From positions 62,001 to 126,000 of the forward strand of contig QXJR01000021.1 in the NCBI GenBank assembly GCA_020975725.1: a stretch of 64,000 nucleotides of DNA. Direction: 5' to 3'. The translations under genes were made by a program, and so were the position numbers. The DNA is from Picocystis sp. L7. Its lineage: Eukaryota; Chlorophyta; Picocystophyceae; Picocystales; Picocystaceae. Of this stretch, positions 31,893 through 43,113 are shown in pieces. Position 1 is the first letter of the stretch; each line of letters begins with the position of its first letter. Under the pieces are notes generated by a model, which searched no databases, was not told the DNA's origin, and saw nothing but the letters and a program-made list of their open reading frames with translations.

Positions 31893-33590
31893 CTAGAAGA
31901 AACCTACAATCTTCCACCAAGCAGTTCCTGTCGTCATCCACACGACCAGGTAAAAGATGGACATCAGAAAGCCGACTCTAAAGTACGATGGCAATTCCTG
32001 GTATCCTGCACCAAAAAAGACTGCTGATTGTCCAGACGCATAGTGTGTGATTGCGCCAAAGAGATTGGAGGTGTACGCCAAAGAAAGTGCAGCTAGGATT
32101 CCAGGAACACCGGCAGCCAATGCCATGGCTGTGAATGCTGCGTACAGAGCACCAACATGCGCAGTCTGGGAAGCAAACAGATAATGGATGTAAAAGAAGA
32201 CAACATTGAGACCAACGTAAACAACGGGCCAACTAAGAGAGAGGGATGTAAGGGCTTGTGCCACGGACTCGCTCAAGTAGCCAACTAAGCCCATTTGTTT
32301 CAGCTGGCCAGACATTCCGATCAAGACAGCAAACCATACAAGTGTGTCCCAAGCGGAAGTCTCGTTCAAGCAATCTTTCCACTTGAGCACTCCACTTAAT
32401 AGGAGGGTGCACAGCCCCAACATGGCGGCAACGACAGCTGATATACCCACCATTTCACCAAACATCCAGAGGCCCACGGCCAGAGCCATGGTGGCAAGCA
32501 TGATCTTCTCGTTCGAAGACATGGGGCCCATCTCCTGAAGCCTCTTTTCTGCCGCCTTCGGAGCTTCTGGGGTATCGGTTATTTCCGGGGGAAAGATCTT
32601 GTAGAGCACGAAAGGAGTAAGGGCCAAGGAGATGAAAGTAGGAACGATTGATCCAACCAACCAGGTCATCCACGCATTTGGAACCACCACCCCAAGTTCT
32701 TGTGCCAATTTCAGGCACAGCAAATTCTGTGCCGAGCCAGTGAGGAAAAGGTTCGAGGAAGCATTGGCAGCTTGGAGTTGTGCCTGCACGAGATAAGCTC
32801 CCATCTTGGTCGAGGAAGGATCATTGGGTTTTGATCCATTGCTCAGACTCAAGGAGGAGATGATAGGAAGGAAAACCCCGCCGGCCCTTGCCGTCGAGGA
32901 AGGCATGGCCGGAGAGATGATAGCCTCAGCGAACGTGAGGCCATACGCCAGGCCCATGGTGCTCTTACCGTACATTTTGACGAACAGTGTAGCCACTCTC
33001 TCCCCCAACCCCGTCTGGATGAATCCTCTGGCAAAGAAGAAGGAGATCACAATCAGCCAGATGACTTCATTGGAGAACGCGCCAAAGGCCTCGGCAAAGC
33101 TGAGGGTGCGTGTGGCCACTGCCACGGTGAGTCCTGCAAATGCCCAAGCTCCTACCGGAAGCGGTCCCAGCACCAGACCAGTCACCGTAGATAGGAAGAT
33201 GGACAGTAGTTTCCACGCTCGAGGATCCACACCCGCCGGGACTGGACAGAACAGGTGCAGGGCCAATCCCACCGCAATGGACGCTATCATGGGCACGATT
33301 TTCGCTCCTTCCCACGATTCCATCCATCCCTTCTTCGCCTCTTTCACACTTGCAGCGGCCACTGTTGGCATCGATGCAGATCCGGAGTGAGCCTCGACCC
33401 TCCACGAGGGCTCCTTCCGCACCACCCGTCGCCTTTCCATGCGGCGCAATCCCGCCGGATTCGATTCGGACGGACGCATTCCTTTGTGCACCGTCTTGGG
33501 CATCCCTCCGACGCGCCATGTTCGGCTCCAGTTGCGCGTCGCGAGCGTCGGACTCGTCATGGTCGATGGCTGTGGTTCTGGTGGACCCAA
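31893..33590 (-). CDS. Plastid 2-oxoglutarate/malate translocator (DiT1/DASS family)
   Basis: About 565 residues (555 from the Met at 33560). The first 80-90 residues are basic and Ser/Ala-rich, a transit peptide. The membrane part opens with AKIVPMIASIAVGLALHLFCPVPAGVDPRAWKL and continues with EVIWLIVISFFFARGFIQTGLGERVA, TFAEAIISPAMPSSTARAGG, FLTGSAQNLLCLKLAQELG and AGVPGILAALSLAYTSNLFG-TTHYASG-type motifs (here AITHYASG). These are hallmarks of the plastid dicarboxylate translocators. By family knowledge it swaps stromal malate for cytosolic 2-oxoglutarate and links photorespiration and ammonium assimilation. Single exon; no TTAACC motif was seen near its start. Confidence 0.93.
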   Translation of the reverse strand: MGPPEPQPSTMTSPTLATRNWSRTWRVGGMPKTVHKGMRPSESNPAGLRRMERRRVVRKEPSWRVEAHSGSASMPTVAAASVKEAKKGWMESWEGAKIVPMIASIAVGLALHLFCPVPAGVDPRAWKLLSIFLSTVTGLVLGPLPVGAWAFAGLTVAVATRTLSFAEAFGAFSNEVIWLIVISFFFARGFIQTGLGERVATLFVKMYGKSTMGLAYGLTFAEAIISPAMPSSTARAGGVFLPIISSLSLSNGSKPNDPSSTKMGAYLVQAQLQAANASSNLFLTGSAQNLLCLKLAQELGVVVPNAWMTWLVGSIVPTFISLALTPFVLYKIFPPEITDTPEAPKAAEKRLQEMGPMSSNEKIMLATMALAVGLWMFGEMVGISAVVAAMLGLCTLLLSGVLKWKDCLNETSAWDTLVWFAVLIGMSGQLKQMGLVGYLSESVAQALTSLSLSWPVVYVGLNVVFFYIHYLFASQTAHVGALYAAFTAMALAAGVPGILAALSLAYTSNLFGAITHYASGQSAVFFGAGYQELPSYFRVGFLMSIFYLVVWMTTGTAWWKIVGFF

Positions 33591-35077
33591 ACGGATTTCA
33601 CCTGGTACGGTTCATCCAGTCGGACCCTCCCCCAGGTTAAAACGGGAGAAAACAAGGGGGGCAGGAGGGGGAGGGGTCGCCCACGTGAGGGAACCCGGGA
33701 ATGCCCCCCTTTGGTGTGGGGAGAGTGGAGGGTGTGGATCCACCTCCACATATCCATGCACCAGGATCATGGCCAGCTGCGTGGTGAAGCAAGGTGGAAG
33801 GGAGAAACACAGGAGCATGGAGAGGGGGAGGAAGGGAAAGGGAGTTCATCCACTTGATGGTGCATCCACGGTTTCCGTGGCGGAGGCGATCCGCTCGTCC
33901 ACAAGAGGCTTGGGAGTGGGAGACAGAAGGGGAAAAATCCTCACCAGCGCTGAGCATTGCGCCCAGTTCAGGCGAGAGGTTTTGATAAATAACAGGGCTG
34001 CGAAACAGCATCAGCAAAAGGCATCCATGAGAGAAGCAATCATTTCGTTCAAGGGTGCATGAATGCCAGGCACCACTGAGGATACCCATCTCCACCAGGA
34101 CAAGGTTGAAGCAAACATGCACCTGCACGGCACAAAGGATTCAAGCCACCGAGTCTCCATGCGCACAGTGTGTAGGAACATAAGATGCCATACTTCTTCT
34201 GGATCGTTCCAGCCTTGACTCGTAGCTTCAATTGGACACATCCATCCGGTGGTACCGTTGGATGATTTTCCGAAAAGGCGAACTGAAAGCTTGGAATTAT
34301 CTTGTGCCCAGCTCTCTACCAACCCTTTTTGAATGGCACTGTCTGACAAAGTCCCATTCTAACGTTTTTCCATCGTGGCTTCAGGCTAGAAATGTGGCTA
34401 TCCAACTATCGCTGCCTGCCAACTAGACAACTCAGACTGGATGCCACAGGGGACCCCACTCCCGCTTCCAAGGATGAGCTCAAAAGCAGATGCCGCAACT
34501 GCCATTCCCAATGTTCTGTTTATCTTCCGTCCTTGTACTCTTTCTACAATTGACATGGCTGAATGTTCGACGCAATCACAGCGTAAGCTTTCCGGCCGGC
34601 CAACCGAGTCGAAGGTGGGTGAGATGCCTTCCCCAACCGTTTGATTCCATCAAACTGCAACACAAGCCATACATGACTTACGATACACACCGTCCTGTTC
34701 CGGTCATTGCTCTAACACGGAAATATGTGCATGTCACCTCAATGTCCTTGCATCATCTGATCATGCGCTGTGCGACAGTTGCCAAAGCAGGGTCAAGTGC
34801 ACCAGGCACCGCACATGCTTCGTCTTGGAGGAGGACTCCCAAAAAGTCTTCTTATTAAGTAATTTTGGATCTGAGGAGACAGCAGGACAGTGTAGCTGCG
34901 CGTGGTGGCAGCCTATCAACAGGAGCCCACAGCTGCCAATCCGCGGCAACTATCCATCCACAGACGTGCAAGGACCCATTTAAAAACTCACCTTCTTGGT
35001 TCTGTGCCAGTCATTCAGGTTTCAACTAGGCGATAGCAATGTTCCAGCGGCCCATGATGTTGTGAAGCTCACTCCTC
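33591..35077. other. Intergenic, no gene recognised
   Basis: Nearly 1.5 kb between two minus-strand membrane-protein genes. There are A/G-rich and C-rich patches near 33640-33720 and 33790-33850, and AT-richer sequence after about 34000. Only short overlapping frames are present. Confidence 0.5.
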
Positions 35078-36661
35078 TTATTGTACATAATCCAGGACAA
35101 CTCTGGCCTTGTTCCCGGTGCTCACTTCGCTTTGCCACTTTCTACAATGGAGCCAATATCTCAACCATAAATGACTGTGAAAGATAGCAAACGCAATTTG
35201 AAAGGTAGCAAGGTTCTGATTAGCTTCTCCCCGGAGCGCTGTGAATGCCATCATCATCCCTGTCGATCCAGCAAGAGGCACGAGTGCGTTCATCATATTG
35301 CCTTGAGCCACAATGCACCCTTCCAGCACACTATGGCTAGTGGACATCAGCATGAGCAAGCTCACCAAGGGTACCTTTTCGACTACGGCAGGTCCTCCCA
35401 ACGAAACAATCGCACATGCCACTGCTACCACCACAGTCAGGAGAAGACTGGAAATGAGCCAGGATTCGAACGCTACACGTTGGGAATTAGCAGAAGCGCC
35501 ACACACACGCAGGCGGCCAAGAGCAGCATGCGATGCTCGGAGAAAACCAAGGGACAAGACTGCCTGAACGGACAAAAAGGGTTGCAGCATCTGATGTGTC
35601 TGGATGTTTGGTACATCTAGATGAGCAACATACGAAATAAGGAAAGTCGATACTTCGACGAGAAGTATAGCTCTGATCAAGAACTGAGTGCATCGCAGGA
35701 GAGGATGCAATCGGTCTTTGAAGAATGGCAGGTGGTGCCACAGATCCTTGACCTTGGAGGGACCCTTGAATTCGGGCGCTTCACATGCTACCCTCTCCGT
35801 ATCTTCTGGCTTTCCTTTCGCTGTCTTGCCGTCTTGCCCCATTTCACCCCTTTGCGATTCTCCGGGCCATTGTACCTTCTCATCGATACCTGGTGGTTGC
35901 TCCTTCCAAAGCCAAACGAACTCTGCGCAAGCGGCAACTGCAACTGCAGTGCTGATCCATCGATCGTTCATCAGCTGTCCGGAGCATTGCAGGAAAAAGA
36001 CGAGGGTGGACTGAATGGCAAAGGATGCGCATGATATGAAGGCCACCGTTTTGTTTTGTATCTCCGCCATCATTCTTCCGCGCAGAATCGCCGATCCACC
36101 AGCAAAGGTGATGAGCCCAACCATGGACATTCCCACTGGCAGAAACAGCCAGGCTACGCCGGCTGCCAATGCAGCGAGTGCGCCGGCCGTGCGCTTGGCC
36201 AGTTCATTCGACTTGTTGTTAAGTTTGGTCCTTCTCCATTCATTTCCATCCTTTCTGTCATCTATCCCTGCTTCTGTGGCACCAGAGTTGCTCCATGGTT
36301 GGTGTTCTGCACCGTTCAGCCTGTCCACGGCGTGTTTCCGCCTCCTTTCGATGGCTTCCAGCCTCTCTTCTGTTCCATGAAAGACCAAGGAATGGTACAG
36401 CAACGTCGCCACCATGCTTGCTGCTGCGAACAGGCCTGCTTGAGCGGTCGAAGCTCGACACACGGCTTCTCTGGCGAAGGCCAAACGCACCAACGTGGCC
36501 GATTCGGCGAGCGCACACAGCGCGCTTTGCTTCAGGACGTGTCGCAACACGGGAACGGAGATCGCAGGGGATGCCCGGCAGCGGGACGGCTTGCTTCGCA
36601 TCCGAGGAAAGACGCGCATGGACCTTCGCGACGCCGACGCGCGCATGGCCGACGCCGGCAT
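35078..36661 (-). CDS. Polytopic membrane protein, possibly plastid; weakly MATE-like
   Basis: About 527 residues from the Met at 36661 (572 if the frame is used from 36796). The N-terminus (MPASAMRASASRRSMRV) is Ala/Ser/Arg-rich, like an organelle presequence. At least eight hydrophobic segments follow: about 70-95, 165-190, 210-235, 245-262, 330-360, 370-390, 415-440 and 445-470, with a charged loop at about 270-320. The C-terminal stretch around SVLEGCIVAQGN and GSTGMMMAF faintly recalls MATE transporters of the plastid EDS5-like group, but the standard MATE motifs are not visible, so this is only a guess. Its stop is about 1.5 kb from DiT1 and its start lies about 200 bp from the G6PDH stop, on the same strand. 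Confidence 0.6.
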   Translation of the reverse strand: MPASAMRASASRRSMRVFPRMRSKPSRCRASPAISVPVLRHVLKQSALCALAESATLVRLAFAREAVCRASTAQAGLFAAASMVATLLYHSLVFHGTEERLEAIERRRKHAVDRLNGAEHQPWSNSGATEAGIDDRKDGNEWRRTKLNNKSNELAKRTAGALAALAAGVAWLFLPVGMSMVGLITFAGGSAILRGRMMAEIQNKTVAFISCASFAIQSTLVFFLQCSGQLMNDRWISTAVAVAACAEFVWLWKEQPPGIDEKVQWPGESQRGEMGQDGKTAKGKPEDTERVACEAPEFKGPSKVKDLWHHLPFFKDRLHPLLRCTQFLIRAILLVEVSTFLISYVAHLDVPNIQTHQMLQPFLSVQAVLSLGFLRASHAALGRLRVCGASANSQRVAFESWLISSLLLTVVVAVACAIVSLGGPAVVEKVPLVSLLMLMSTSHSVLEGCIVAQGNMMNALVPLAGSTGMMMAFTALRGEANQNLATFQIAFAIFHSHLWLRYWLHCRKWQSEVSTGNKARVVLDYVQ

Positions 36662-36860
36662 GTCGCCATGAAGGTGCAATGTGCCATGTCCATGGGAACG
36701 GATGGAACCGTATCCAGTGAAGCATGGTTGTACAAACCATCGAATTGGCCTTGTGCATGGTGTGCAGGCAGTGTAAGAAGATGCAAGAACTAACATACAA
36801 GTAAGACGGGCGTGGACTGGATGGCATGAACAAGAGGTGGACAGGTACAGTGGATGGTGC

Positions 36861-38543
36861 CTAAAGTGGCGAATGAGCCACCTGTGAACGATCGCCCTGT
36901 GCAGGAGCTTGGCTGGACAGTGCCTCTTCGCTCAAGCCCGAAGTGGTGCCATCCAAATTGGCAACGAAGCCTACAGATTCCTTTCGATCCACCTTGGTAG
37001 GCTTCCAGGTGTACTCCGAGTACCTCACAAATCCAAAGCGCTCCGCCAGATGGTCTGCCTCCGCTGGACCTCTGCTTCCCTGTTGGTACAGGATTGGTGT
37101 CAGATCACCGTTGTCGATCCTTCCTAAGAGATCGTCCACGCACTTCCATGCAGCCCGCAACTCGTCCCTGCGAACAAAAAACTGTTGATTGCCGTTGATC
37201 GCGTCCAAAAGCAGCCTTTCGTATGCATCAGGGATGGACAAGCCATTGTACCGGTCGACATACGAAAGGTCCAGTTCTGACTGGACAACACTGGTGGACA
37301 GACCAGGCTCTTTCACATTGGTCTTCATCCAAATCCCCTCGTCCGGTTGGATCCTCATGACAAGCTCGTTGCGCGGAAGATGAAAAGCAAACACGCTGGA
37401 CTTGCTATCGTTGAACTGTATCCGCACTTCGGCTTTCCTCTCGTTCAGGGCCTTGCCAGCTTTCAAAATGAATGGCACACCCTCCCAGCGTTCATTGTGT
37501 ATCTTGAACGCGCAGGACGCGAAGGTGGGACACTTGGAATCATCCGGAACGGTCGGATCATCTCGATACCCGTCGTACTGACCCAGCACGCAATCCTCTG
37601 CCTTGACCGGTTCCAGGCATCGGAGTACCTTGACCTTCTCATCCCTGACATCATCTCCAGAGGTGGACACAGGTGGCTCCATGGCTACCAGTGCCAGGAC
37701 CTGAAGCAGGTGATTCTGGATGATGTCCCGCACGATGCCGAACTTGTCAAAGTACCCTCCCCTTCCTTCCGTTCCGAACGGTTCTTTGAAGGTGATCTGC
37801 ACGTTGTTGATGAGGTGTCTGTTCCACATGGCGGACATAAAGGTGTTTGCGAAGCGTAGCACCGACAAATTTTGCACGATTTCCTTTCCCAGGTAGTGAT
37901 CGATGCGATACAGCTGGGACTCCGGATAGAGCTTTCCCAACGTGTCGGCCAATTCTTCTGAGGAGTTCAGGTCTCTACCGAAGGGTTTTTCGATGACCAA
38001 TCTACACCATCTGCGTTCATTTTCGACGGTGCATGGTTTGAGCTGTGTGCACACATCAGGATACACGGAGGGTGGCAGTGCCAGGTAGAACAGCCGGCCG
38101 CATCGTTCACATCCGCTTTCCTTCTCGAACCTCTCTATCGTTTGTAGCAGCCTTCCGTATCCTTCCTCTTCATCGTATTGTCCTTGTACATAGCTCAACC
38201 TGTCCAAGAAATCTTCGGTTCGGGATCCCCCACGCAAGGTGTCTCGCACCTTGTTTCGCAGCTGGTCGTCGTCGAGGTCGCTCCTCGCGTAACCGACCAC
38301 TTGGAAGTGTTTGGGAAGCAATCTGAAGCGCCACGTCTCGTCCCACGGTCAGATGAAGGTCCACGTTCGAGGCGCCATCGCGTTCCTGGTTCGTGCCATC
38401 TCGTCGAAGACGTGCACCCACCCGTGCGTGTGGAGCGCACACAGCGCCGGGAAGGTCTTCTTCCTCGCCAGGTCGCCACTGGCACCCAGCACCACCACCA
38501 TCAAGCAATCAGGACGCGCTTCGTCCGTGGCCATGGCGTCCAT
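36861..38543 (-). CDS. G6PD: Glucose-6-phosphate 1-dehydrogenase
   Basis: Two exons on the minus strand, 38422-38543 and 36861-38322, split by a 99-nt intron (GTGGGT donor, CTGAC branch, CAG). The protein has 527 residues. The dinucleotide motif GASGDLA is at about 20-26, the EKPFGRDL substrate motif near 152-159, and the active-site RIDHYLGKE at about 180-188. The splice restores THGLLPKHFQVVGYARS, which is continuous in the family. It makes NADPH in the oxidative pentose phosphate pathway. The N-terminus is short and not transit-like, so a cytosolic enzyme is favoured. The upstream region has TTAACCC and CTTAACTC elements. Confidence 0.95.
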
Positions 38544-39416
38544 GCGCGTCGCAACAGCTCAATCGCGTCGATGGAAATGGACATGGACACCCTTCGGCTC
38601 CCACACTTAACCCTTTCCTAAATTAGACTTAACTCAGGAGTGGGACGCGACGGGGAGAGGGACGGGTTCGCTTAATGAACGAACGAAGGGCGTGTAAAAA
38701 ACGAAAGGGGAAGGGAAGGGACACGAGGTCCGTTCGTGGTTAATTTCTGTGTTAATTTCGGATGGGCACGGACGGACAGTGGAAACCAGTTAAGTTAACC
38801 CGGTCTCGCTCTCGGACCCTCGGGAGGAGGGGGAGGGCCCCGTCCGGCTGGTTTCACTCGGTTCGATAGGAAGTTTGAAAGGGATCGAACCGGGAAAGGG
38901 GCGGGTCTATCGGGATCTTCGTGGGGTCGAGAAGGGGTTGGAGACGTCCATGAGGAAAAGCTGGCACGGGAGTACACGTGTTCGATGGACGTGACACCAC
39001 AGACGAATGAATGGACACGGTGTAGACGCAAGAGGGTGCGCAGGGAAGGGAGGTGCAAAACCGTTGGACAAAGAATTGGCCGGAGAGGGACATCGACGGG
39101 ACTTCCTCGGGATCGACAGTGGATCGCAAGGCTCTACCTGGGGCGCTGCTGGTGGGAGATGGAAAATACAACGAAATGGGGGATACCCCCAGTTATCAAC
39201 TACTGCGTCCGAGAAATCATGCACGGATGAATGGAAATCGCCACCTCCCTCAATCGAAGGGAGAGAGTCCGAGGGCCCGGTCCATCGAGAATACCGATGG
39301 GAAAGAATGACGGCCCCATGCACTTGGCCGAATGAAATGGGAGCGGGCAACCCTTTGAAAGCCCACCTGGATGTAAAATTTGCGTTAGCTGCGCACGTAT
39401 TCAACAGCAGACAGGA
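38544..39416. other. Intergenic with TTAAC and TTCGAACC-like elements
   Basis: The 250 bp upstream of G6PDH contain CTTAACCC (38607), ACTTAACTC (38628), AGTTAAGTTAACCCGG (38789-38804) and GGATCGAACCGGG (about 38881). The rest leads to the 3' end of the Mpv17 gene and has no recognised product. Confidence 0.5.
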
Positions 39417-40145
39417 TCAGATCATCTTCGGATCTAGCTCCTTGTGAGCCGTGTAAGAGATGTAAACGTTCCAGAACAGAGCAATGGCGTTGGCTCCTGC
39501 CACTTGCAGATGCAGGGGCACAAGCTTGAAATTCAGGAATTGGAAGGGGATCCAAACCTTCCAATTCGTCACCAGTGTCTCCTTGAAGTCTTGCTTCAAC
39601 TTCCCAGGCACCTCCTGGGGTCTGCCTTCTGCGGTCAGAAGGATGGTGAAGATGGAACTGATGAAGACCGGCGCAAAGGCAAACTGATCCAGCGCCAACC
39701 TGGCAAGTGTTCCTCTCATCTGCGGGGAAGGGACCAAGCGATTGAGCACTTGGTACCACGAGTGCAGCGCAGGTCCAACGAAAAGCAGCCCGAGCAAGGT
39801 GAACCTGGTGGCCCGGTTGATGTCGATGGTGCTGTTTTTCTCGAACACGCATTGGGAGAGCAAATCCCCGATTCCGTTGAGCGCACCCGTGGTGACAGCT
39901 TTGGTGGTCACCGGATGCGTTTCCAACACGTGCAGGTATTTCTTCCATGCGACGGTGGCCAACGTGAAGGCACCCATCCCCTTTCCTCCTGGTCCTTGGG
40001 CTCCACTTCCCCCTCCGCCACCGCCACCACCACCCCCGCCGCTTCCTCCCGTCCCACTCCCACCGCTTGCTTTCCTCCTGAAGGTCCCTTTGCGCCTCGT
40101 GTGCCTCGTCCAGGCGCCAGTGACGCGTCCGAATGCCGCGCGCAT
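39417..40145 (-). CDS. Mpv17/PMP22-family membrane protein
   Basis: About 242 residues, single exon. After a basic N-terminus and a run of mostly glycine (about 28-55, low complexity), the Mpv17 domain starts at WKKYLHVLETHPVTTKAVTTG. Further family motifs are GDLLSQ, GPALHSWYQVLNR, DQFAFAPVF and LVTNWKVWIPFQFLNFKLVPLH, ending in WNVYISYTAHK. By family knowledge these proteins lie in the inner mitochondrial, peroxisomal or plastid envelope membrane and may form a channel. The basic start favours an organelle. GTTAAC elements lie upstream. Confidence 0.9.
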   Translation of the reverse strand: MRAAFGRVTGAWTRHTRRKGTFRRKASGGSGTGGSGGGGGGGGGGGSGAQGPGGKGMGAFTLATVAWKKYLHVLETHPVTTKAVTTGALNGIGDLLSQCVFEKNSTIDINRATRFTLLGLLFVGPALHSWYQVLNRLVPSPQMRGTLARLALDQFAFAPVFISSIFTILLTAEGRPQEVPGKLKQDFKETLVTNWKVWIPFQFLNFKLVPLHLQVAGANAIALFWNVYISYTAHKELDPKMI

Positions 40146-41150
40146 GGCGGCAGTTGTGACGCGTCGCTTCCACAGCGGACGGTGGAGTCCCCTCGAGGAT
40201 CACGAGTTAACTCTTCGTGAACATCGGTAAACTCGGATCGTCCTCCGAGGTCGAGTGAGGTAGAGGATGTTACATGACGTCGTGAATAGGCGTGAACGAA
40301 GGGGTGGGGGCACGGGGCGACTCCGCCACCCCCCGGGGTCGCGAAGTTAACTGCTTCCTGAACGTTCGTGAATTCTCGTTTCGTGGGGAAAACGTCCGAT
40401 GGATTCGAGGTTAACCCCGACGTGAATCGGGATGAAATCGGAGGGGAACGGACGGACGAGGGGGGGTGGAGTGTCTCCCACCTGGTTGCAAGGGGGCGAA
40501 GGCTCCATGGAGGTTGCAGATAAGGTGCACCACGATTGACCGCCCACGCGATGACGTGAGGACAAGGCAGGCATGTAGACGCAAACATCGAATGGAAGGG
40601 ATCGTGCGATCGATCGGAGGAGGTGGATGGACCACCCTTCGAACCTACATTGGGTGTTGTGGAAGTCGAATGGGTCCACGAGGCGTTGGAGATGTCGGTT
40701 GCTTTGCCCTCTCGTTGATTCAAGGGCGAGACCTACTTGGAGGAACGGGTAAGATTGCACTCTCAATACCTTGGGACGTTGCTCGCCACCAGCTGGAGAG
40801 GGGCGACGTGCGGCGATGCGGACGTACATGCATCGATTGTGGGATGGAACGGTCTTGTGAACGCTCCTCCGTTCGCAACGAGGATGAAGGAGGTGCCGTC
40901 CATCGCATCGACCCATGGATGGAAGGTAACGTTCCACAATACGACGCTGATCTTCCCACGCGTCTTCCATCCTTCCAACACCGTCTTCCTTTCCGTCCAT
41001 TGTCCTGGCGCGCTCCACGGGTAGGCTTTCAAATGCCCTTCCTTTCTCCTCGGTGCACTCTTTCCCCCCCTTCCCCTGGCCCCGGAAGTTTACGACGAAG
41101 TTAACCTCGACCCCCACCCTTTTCCGAAAAAGTTAACCTCGAGCGTTCAT
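40146..41150. other. Divergent promoter region Mpv17 / telobox-Myb gene
   Basis: GAGTTAACTC at 40203-40212, GAAGTTAACTGC near 40343, GAGGTTAACCCC near 40408, GAAGTTAACCTCGACC at about 41097-41112 and AGTTAACCTCGAG at 41131-41143. Thus the GTTAACC motif flanks both start codons of this divergent pair. The middle of the region has no recognisable gene. Confidence 0.5.
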
Positions 41151-41184
41151 CTAGGGTTTTGGGTTTAGGGGCTTTAGGGTTTTC
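41151..41184 (+). promoter_or_regulatory. Telomere-like (TTTAGGG) run upstream of the telobox-Myb gene
   Basis: Sequence CTAGGGTTTTGGGTTTAGGGGC is followed by TTTAGGGTTTTC. Two exact plant-type units TTTAGGG lie at 41164-41170 and 41173-41179, with a third partial CTAGGG at 41151. It is too short and imperfect to be a telomere, but it matches the telo-box class of promoter elements (AAACCCTAA). It lies about 215-245 bp before the start codon of a protein with a telomere-type Myb domain. Confidence 0.6.
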
Positions 41185-41395
41185 AAACGGGAACAGTCGT
41201 TGCCGAGGATCACATTCGAATGGCATACGATTCCTCGGTGGGCCATGGGCGATTGCCCCGTGCATGATCCCGTCGACGGTTGCACGAGCTCACTGTCGGA
41301 GCACCTTTCGTGCGCTTCGCCACGCACTTGCGCTCTTGACAGCGCCTTCCACTGGACAGAAGAAGGACCTTTGCACATCCTGGTGGACGTCCATC

Positions 41396-42862
41396 ATGCC
41401 CAGGGCGGCGAAACCCGAATCAGAGACCGCGGTGGTGACGGTGATGCGGAAGAATCCCGACCGGATGACCAAGCTGGTGTTCCTGTCGGAGAAACAAGCC
41501 GAAGATTTCGCAAAGTACAGGAGAAGCGAAGGAATCACCAAAGCCATGGAAGCCGTGCATGCCATGAAGTTCAACAAAGTCAAAATACTGGAAGAAGTGC
41601 CCCTCCAAGGACCCAAGGAAGGTGGAGAGGATGTGAAAAGGCAGCCCGACAAATCCAAAGACGAAATGGATGCGCTAAAGAAGGACAACAAACAGGGTGA
41701 AATCAAGCAGAAGAAAGATACCAAGAGGAGAAGCAAAAGATTGCAGGGTGCATCCAAGGGCGAAGAAGAACCAAAAGATAAAGTGGCCAAAACGGTCGCT
41801 GAAGGGGACAAGGAAGGAAAGGCACAGCAGCTCGACAAGATAACCGAAGAGGAGAAAAAGAAGAACTTGGAAATGGGATATGCCAATGGAATCCGACCTG
41901 AAGGACAAATGCGAATTTTTGTGCAACCCTATGCAGAAAACCACGGGACGTTGGACATGCTCACGGTCAACCTCTATGCAGCAGCAACAGTGATTGAGCT
42001 CAAAGCGGTCGTTCAAGCTAGAACCGGGGGAAGAGCCCAACTTGAGCAACAGGTACGTGGCAGAGCGCAGGGTCTCGGGGTTTGTTGACTCCACATTGTA
42101 TAAAAAAGGAACGGTGTCTCTTTACGACGCAACCACCAAGTGCCGGCGTGTCGCTGCCTTTGCTGACGTTCTCTCTCCGTGTCGCAGGTTCTGGTCACCA
42201 CAACCAAGCCAAGATTGGAAATGCAGGATTCAAAACCCCTCCAGTACTACGATATCAAAGAAGGTTCAACTGTGTACCTGATACTCAAGCCCCCGGAGCC
42301 ACAACTTGCACTTGAGCACCGTTCACAGCCAGCCAACAACACCCTGCAACAGTACGCTGAATTGTTGCATGCAGAAGGGGCTCGGGACCGTCCCCGGACG
42401 GAAGGCACCTCCATCCTTCGGAAGGAGCGTGTTGTTCGCATTCGCTTTTCCGACACAGAGGTAGAGAATCTGATTGAGGCTGTGAAGGAGAGAGGTGTTG
42501 GGAGTTGGCAGCACATTTTGCACGATCCCAAGTACGGCTTCGATGCAAGAAAAAGGAGCTCCGTAGATCTGAAGGTGCGTTTATGGAATCTTGGTCGTTT
42601 CTTGGAGTCTGGTCCATCCTGGGTACTGGCTTTCTGTCAGCATGCTCGGCAGGCAGGCTTTGAAGTGGGGGTTCACCATCAGGCATTGTTCAGTGGCTGA
42701 CGTGTTGGTTGATTTTCGTTTGTTTCGTCGCAGGACAAATGGAGGAATCTCTGCAAGCTGGCGAAGAATCCGGACAAGGCCCGCACCACCAAGCTCACGC
42801 TGGCACAGATCGAGCGCATCCTTGAGGTGCAAGATTTGGTGGCAAAGATCCGTGCCTCATAG
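41396..42862 (+). CDS. Ubiquitin-like plus telobox-Myb protein (TRP/TRFL-like)
   Basis: Three exons, 41396-42052, 42188-42574 and 42734-42862, giving 390 residues. Introns are 135 nt (GTACGT, GCTGACG, CAG) and 159 nt (GTGCGT, GCTGACG, CAG). The N-terminal part (about 1-160) is basic and Lys/Glu-rich with unknown fold at 10-70. A ubiquitin-like domain spans about 171-255 (MRIFVQPY ... YDIKEGSTVYLIL). The Myb domain begins near 303 (VRIRFSDTEVENLIEAV) and the second intron falls inside the telobox, which reads VDLKDKWRNL after splicing. Ubiquitin-like plus Myb-extension is the architecture of plant double-strand telomere-repeat-binding proteins. Predicted role: telomere binding or transcription through telo-box sites. 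Confidence 0.88.
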
Positions 42863-43016
42863 CTTTGCAACGGTCAACGTGGCACCCCGTCCCATCCATC
42901 CATTCATTCACTTGTTCTGCACCTTGTTCACTTTGCCAGTTTTTCGTGGATGAATTGGATTCTATCCCTTTCCTTTTGCGAAACTGGCTTCCCCTCCTTC
43001 TCGTCCCAGGGAACCC

Positions 43017-43090
43017 GGTTTCGAACCCGGTCTGTTCCCCGGTCGGTTTCGGTTTCGAACCCGAACCCATCCGGTTTCGAACCCGAACGA
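43017..43090. promoter_or_regulatory. Repeated GGTTTCGAACCCG elements before GS28
   Basis: CGGTTTCGAACCCGG is followed by CGGTTTCGAACCCGAACCC and CGGTTTCGAACCCGAACG, three close copies within 75 bp, ending 24 bp before the GS28 start codon. The core TTCGAA is palindromic. The same element is found immediately upstream of FKBP and near other starts. It resembles the Pol III B-box (GGTTCGAANCC), but no A-box or tRNA fold accompanies it. Confidence 0.5.
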
Positions 43091-43113
43091 TTGGAGACGT
43101 CTTGCATGGTTCC

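Noticed and set aside
41151-41184. Interstitial telomere or chromosome-end remnant
   Set aside because: Only two exact units and one partial; better explained as a telo-box promoter element.
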